64,000 nt of DNA from Sphagnum magellanicum (Eukaryota; Streptophyta; Sphagnopsida; Sphagnales; Sphagnaceae): assembly GCA_021904315.1 (NCBI GenBank), contig CM038908.1, positions 32,230,001-32,294,000 on the forward strand. The letters run 5' to 3'. Below are positions 60,391-64,000 of the stretch, piece by piece; the stretch's first letter is position 1, and the number at the start of each line of letters is the position of its first letter. Made by a program: the position numbers and the translations under genes. Under the pieces are notes generated by a model. It saw nothing but the letters and a program-made list of their open reading frames with translations. It was not told the origin of the DNA and ran no database searches.

Positions 60391-63300
60391 AAATATCAAG
60401 TTTCAAACTCTAATTTTAAAAAAATAAATAAATAGTAGTTTTCAGAATTGAAATATTAATTTTCAGGTTTGAATAAAAATTCAGGGTTCAAATATTAATT
60501 TTCAGATTCATTATATGAACAATATACATGTGTATGCATATTATATGTATATATTTTATTTATTTTTTAAATTTTATTTTAAATAAAAAGTAGTACATAC
60601 ATTAAAATACACCCCGATGTCATTGTAGAATATCTTTAGGATGCAACTAATTTGGTGACTATTGCAACTAATGGGACAGATCAACCTATTAATGGATGAG
60701 AATAAATGTAAAATGAATCAAGCCAATAGGATGAAATTTTCTAATAATTGCATCATATTTGTGAAAATGACTAAAATAGTTGAAATTTGCTCTTGTAATT
60801 ACAAATATTCCCAAATATAATCGCAAACAATTACAAGTCGCATGTAGTCGTAAATGGAGTGGTTACATTTTGGCTGATTTCTATTAATAAATCAATTGAT
60901 ATTTAATGTTCAATGTCCCCATCCACAAACATAAAAATAGTCACTTCAAATAATGAAACACAATCTACACCTTCACATTTCGACCAAAAGTTGTCACTAA
61001 TAAGATCCAGAACAAAAAAAATATGTCTACAAATGTGAAAATGACCATGGCATGTGAAAATGACCATGGCATTTTGGGCCATTTTTATTGAATAATGATA
61101 GGATTTGTCATATCCTACTACAAGATTTAATAAAAAGGGATTTTTACTATTCTTGGGTGGAGATGCTTTAAAAGATACTATCATTAGGTCATGATGTAAC
61201 CAAAAAAGGAGGGTGCACAATCTAATCGAACACCCTGGCAACACAGAGACACTCACGGATCGTTAACTCCTAATGTCCTGAAACTCAATCGTGGTGCCTG
61301 ATCTTTCTTCCCTTCTCAGACTCTATTCACAACTCACTCAGTGTGCACGCCTAGATCTTCACACACACACATATTGCATTCTTGGAACATTCAGCGTTCT
61401 GATCATGGAACTTAAAGCCTTGAATTTTATTTACAGAGTACACAAACTTGAATTGCCTTCGATCTCTGCTGATCTGCCACTAATTGGACAGTTCACAGGA
61501 CTTGGTCCTTTTGATTAGTGACTCTTGGCATACATATGTTTAGCAAAATCACCTATTTGTCTGCTCAAAAAAATTGCAAAAACAAGACTCTGACAACACC
61601 TTTCTTGACCTGAAGCTTGTTTATTGCAACAATGTGAACATATACAAAAAACATCAAATGTATAGACAGCCGAGGGCCATCCTCCCAGCATTCCTCTTAG
61701 ATCCTAGCAGTTCATATAAATGATTTCAATCTATTTCTGGTTCCTGGCCTTGTTTTGTTACTTCTTCAAGATTAAGCTTACTGATGCCAATTGCAATTGC
61801 TTGGTTGGCTACTAGCTCAGCGGAAAAAGTCTGTAACCAGTCCAAAACCTCAAAAACAACCAAATTATACCTCGATCTACACATCTCTCTAAACGTCTAA
61901 CATAATCTGCCTTCCTCTTCCACTCTTGCTCTCTCTCCAAAATTCTCCTCTTCTTCTTCTCTGTTCGTCCCTTCAAAACCTTACTCCAAGCCGAATAGCC
62001 AGCTCCGCCGTCGCCATACGCGTCTCACCACCTCAAATCATGATTGTAACGTCTCCCCAAACCATAATCGTGCGCCGTCTTCTTCACACGCGATGAGCCT
62101 CTTTTGTCCTCCAGAAATAGCCGCCATGCATTCCAGCAGTAAATGAGAGTAATGCGCAGCCAAACCAGTGATGGTTGCAAAAATCAGGATCAAAAACAAT
62201 GCAGCTCCACTATGCGATGACCCGCTGTTCGGTCACAATGATTCTTCACAACATATCATAGGAAGCACAACACCTACTTTGACTTGACATCATCCCTACA
62301 TTCCTCTTGGTTCTATTCCCAATACTTAAATTACAATGACACCTAATCTTAAAACCTATGGTGTTAAATAACCTAACATTTAGATAACATTACAAAATTA
62401 AAAAAAAATCATCTATGTCAAGTAGCATTAACGTAAATGGTAATTAGCATTTTTTTTCCATTCATAACTAAGTTAGTGTTTATTCAAATTATCCTATTTT
62501 GTTCACTTCCTTACTCCACACCATATCTCCTCCATGTTAATATTCTTTCGTAAAGTTTGGAGTCAATAAAGGTATATTTGCACATTATTTAAATAATTAG
62601 CATGTTCACATATCCACCCATGTTCTCTTCCTTACAGGAGTTCCAAGGATATCATTAATTATCACATTTAAGTTCAATCTTAAATGTTTGTCTCTCCCCC
62701 ATCAATAAACAATAAACATGGGATAATATATATTGAGAACGTGTGCAAATGTAACACATAGGCCAATCACTACAACTAACCAATAACAACAATCAATGGC
62801 CAATTAATCATTGTAACTAATTAACCAAAATAATCATTTTACTTTTTAAGGTTTTTTTATAACAACAATATCCTTTGTGAATTTACAAATGTTGAGGCCA
62901 TTTTCACATCCTTTGACATTGGTTTCATCCAAAATTTGGTATAAATGACATTTTGTTAGAATTGTTAAAAATATATTTAAAGAGAATTGTTTTAATTTCC
63001 CCATAGGATTTCAAAAAATAGATACAAAATTATTAAGTTTCAAAATAATTATGTGACCCAAACACCAATGTTAAATTTTATGTTTCTTATGAATTTCCTT
63101 TTCTAGTTTTTTTTTTCAAAATATTCATCATGTTTAAAGGTAGTGACATCAAAAGGTATGTAGCCTAGAAAGGATCTAGGTTTTTAAGGGTTAATTTTGA
63201 ATTAAATCCCCATTGTCACATAAATGGGTTACAAAACTAAATGCCCCACATAACACCATACACCAAACAAAACACTTAAACAACCAAGAAATAAAATGTA

Positions 63301-64000
63301 CATGGTATTGCATTAGGATCACCTACAAACTTAAAAATTGATCTTTTTGGGGGTTACACTCAATGGGGAACTCACCACACATGCCTGAAGACCTTGTTTT
63401 ATAGAATTCATTAACCAAAACCATGTATGTTTGCTCTTATGAATATATTCATAATCAAAAGGACACATAAGTTTATTGTGACATAATTTTATTACATTAA
63501 AAGTTTATCCCAAGGCCTAACACAAAATAAGAACATGGACGTATAAAAAGGAACTCCCCAAGGGTGATGGTTCATTGGCATAAACCATTTTGGGACCTTG
63601 GGACCTCATAAAGGTCATGGGTTCATGGTGTATTGTAGTTGAAACTCCTACAACCTTTACCAATGAACTTGACTTAAAGGTTGCTAATAGCTTGTCAATT
63701 TGGATTTGTTATTATGTTTCAAAAACAAATTAAAAAAAGGATATGAGCTTGAAGCTCCACCCACAACCTTTTATATACTTGAAAAAATGAATGGATAGAT
63801 TATTGACGATGTTCATCCACAATTTTAAAACATTATTGTTCATCAATTGCAAGCCAATAATATGATATCACATATTATTTCTTTAGAACTATCATACTTC
63901 TTAATAACAAGTCATTAAATTATTTGAAATTTTCTTCCCTAAAATTTCATCAAGTTCACATAATTCATTTTCAACTATGTCTAATTCAAAATAATTAATT
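60391..64000. other. Intergenic with a GC-richer island
   Basis: From about 61260 to 62280 base composition is more balanced than on either side. The island contains CT-rich DNA (61920-61970) and a few short open frames, none recognisable. It could be a promoter/5' leader, a decayed exon or a solo LTR. From 62300 to the end the DNA is AT-rich and featureless. Confidence 0.45.

Noticed and set aside
60903-61256. 117-codon minus-strand frame
   Set aside because: No family resemblance. The region has a short duplicated segment (AATGACCATGGCAT), and the frame is likely chance.
1-64000. CRISPR arrays, rRNA and tRNA genes
   Set aside because: None seen. Tandem arrays here lack the spacer pattern of CRISPR, and no cloverleaf or rRNA block could be recognised, although a tRNA could be missed by eye.

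Overview
The window is nuclear DNA of a plant (streptophyte). It has spliced genes with GT-AG introns, plant-specific protein families (an O-fucosyltransferase-family protein, a REN-type PH-RhoGAP, a plastid-type isopropylmalate isomerase large subunit, an ankyrin-PGG membrane protein) and many telomere-like AAACCCTA motifs. Introns are short to medium, genes are sparse (four in 64 kb), and the intergenic DNA is AT-rich and full of small inverted-repeat elements. A degenerate retroelement carries what looks like a cytosine methyltransferase motif, and a Tc1/mariner-group element has a transposase of a type I associate with fungi. These point, without proof, to a seed-free plant or charophyte-grade lineage rather than a typical flowering plant. 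I cannot name the species.

Layout. 1-3.05 kb: decayed retroelement on the minus strand (gag with zinc knuckle, aspartic protease, then the start of a methyltransferase-like domain cut by the window edge). 3.3-4.1 kb: minisatellites. 5.345-7.974 kb: DNA transposon with 24-bp terminal inverted repeats, TA target duplication and a dead transposase. 8-13.9 kb: AT-rich DNA with MITEs, a GGA run and telomere-like runs. 14.8-18.1 kb: O-fucosyltransferase gene, plus strand, 9 exons, 470 aa. 19.9-28.6 kb: PH-RhoGAP-coiled-coil gene, minus strand, 23 exons, 922 aa. 28.6-36.6 kb: intergenic, with MITEs, a degenerate GGCAAAAC minisatellite and a fold-back element. 36.66-42.19 kb: isopropylmalate isomerase large subunit, plus strand, 14 exons, 514 aa. 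43.36-47.81 kb: intronless ankyrin-repeat/PGG membrane protein, minus strand, with two single-base frameshifts. 48.2-56.4 kb: transposon-rich, with a fold-back element, a tandemly duplicated element, a PIF/Harbinger-like transposase relic, a 387-bp MITE that contains an ORF, and a large imperfect duplication whose second copy carries a T-rich tandem array. 56.4-64 kb: very AT-rich, with a second GGCAAAAC minisatellite, a GGTA-rich tract and a degenerate satellite of about 180 bp period.

The four genes are unrelated in function: Golgi-type glycosylation, ROP GTPase inactivation in polar growth, plastid leucine biosynthesis, and an ankyrin membrane protein. They form no operon-like unit. The exon models for the first three genes were joined by hand. 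All junction phases agree and the joined proteins read as complete family members.

The most unusual content is in the mobile DNA: the methyltransferase-like domain fused behind a retroviral-type protease at the left edge, the Tc1/mariner-group element, the ORF-bearing MITE and the 180-bp satellite.
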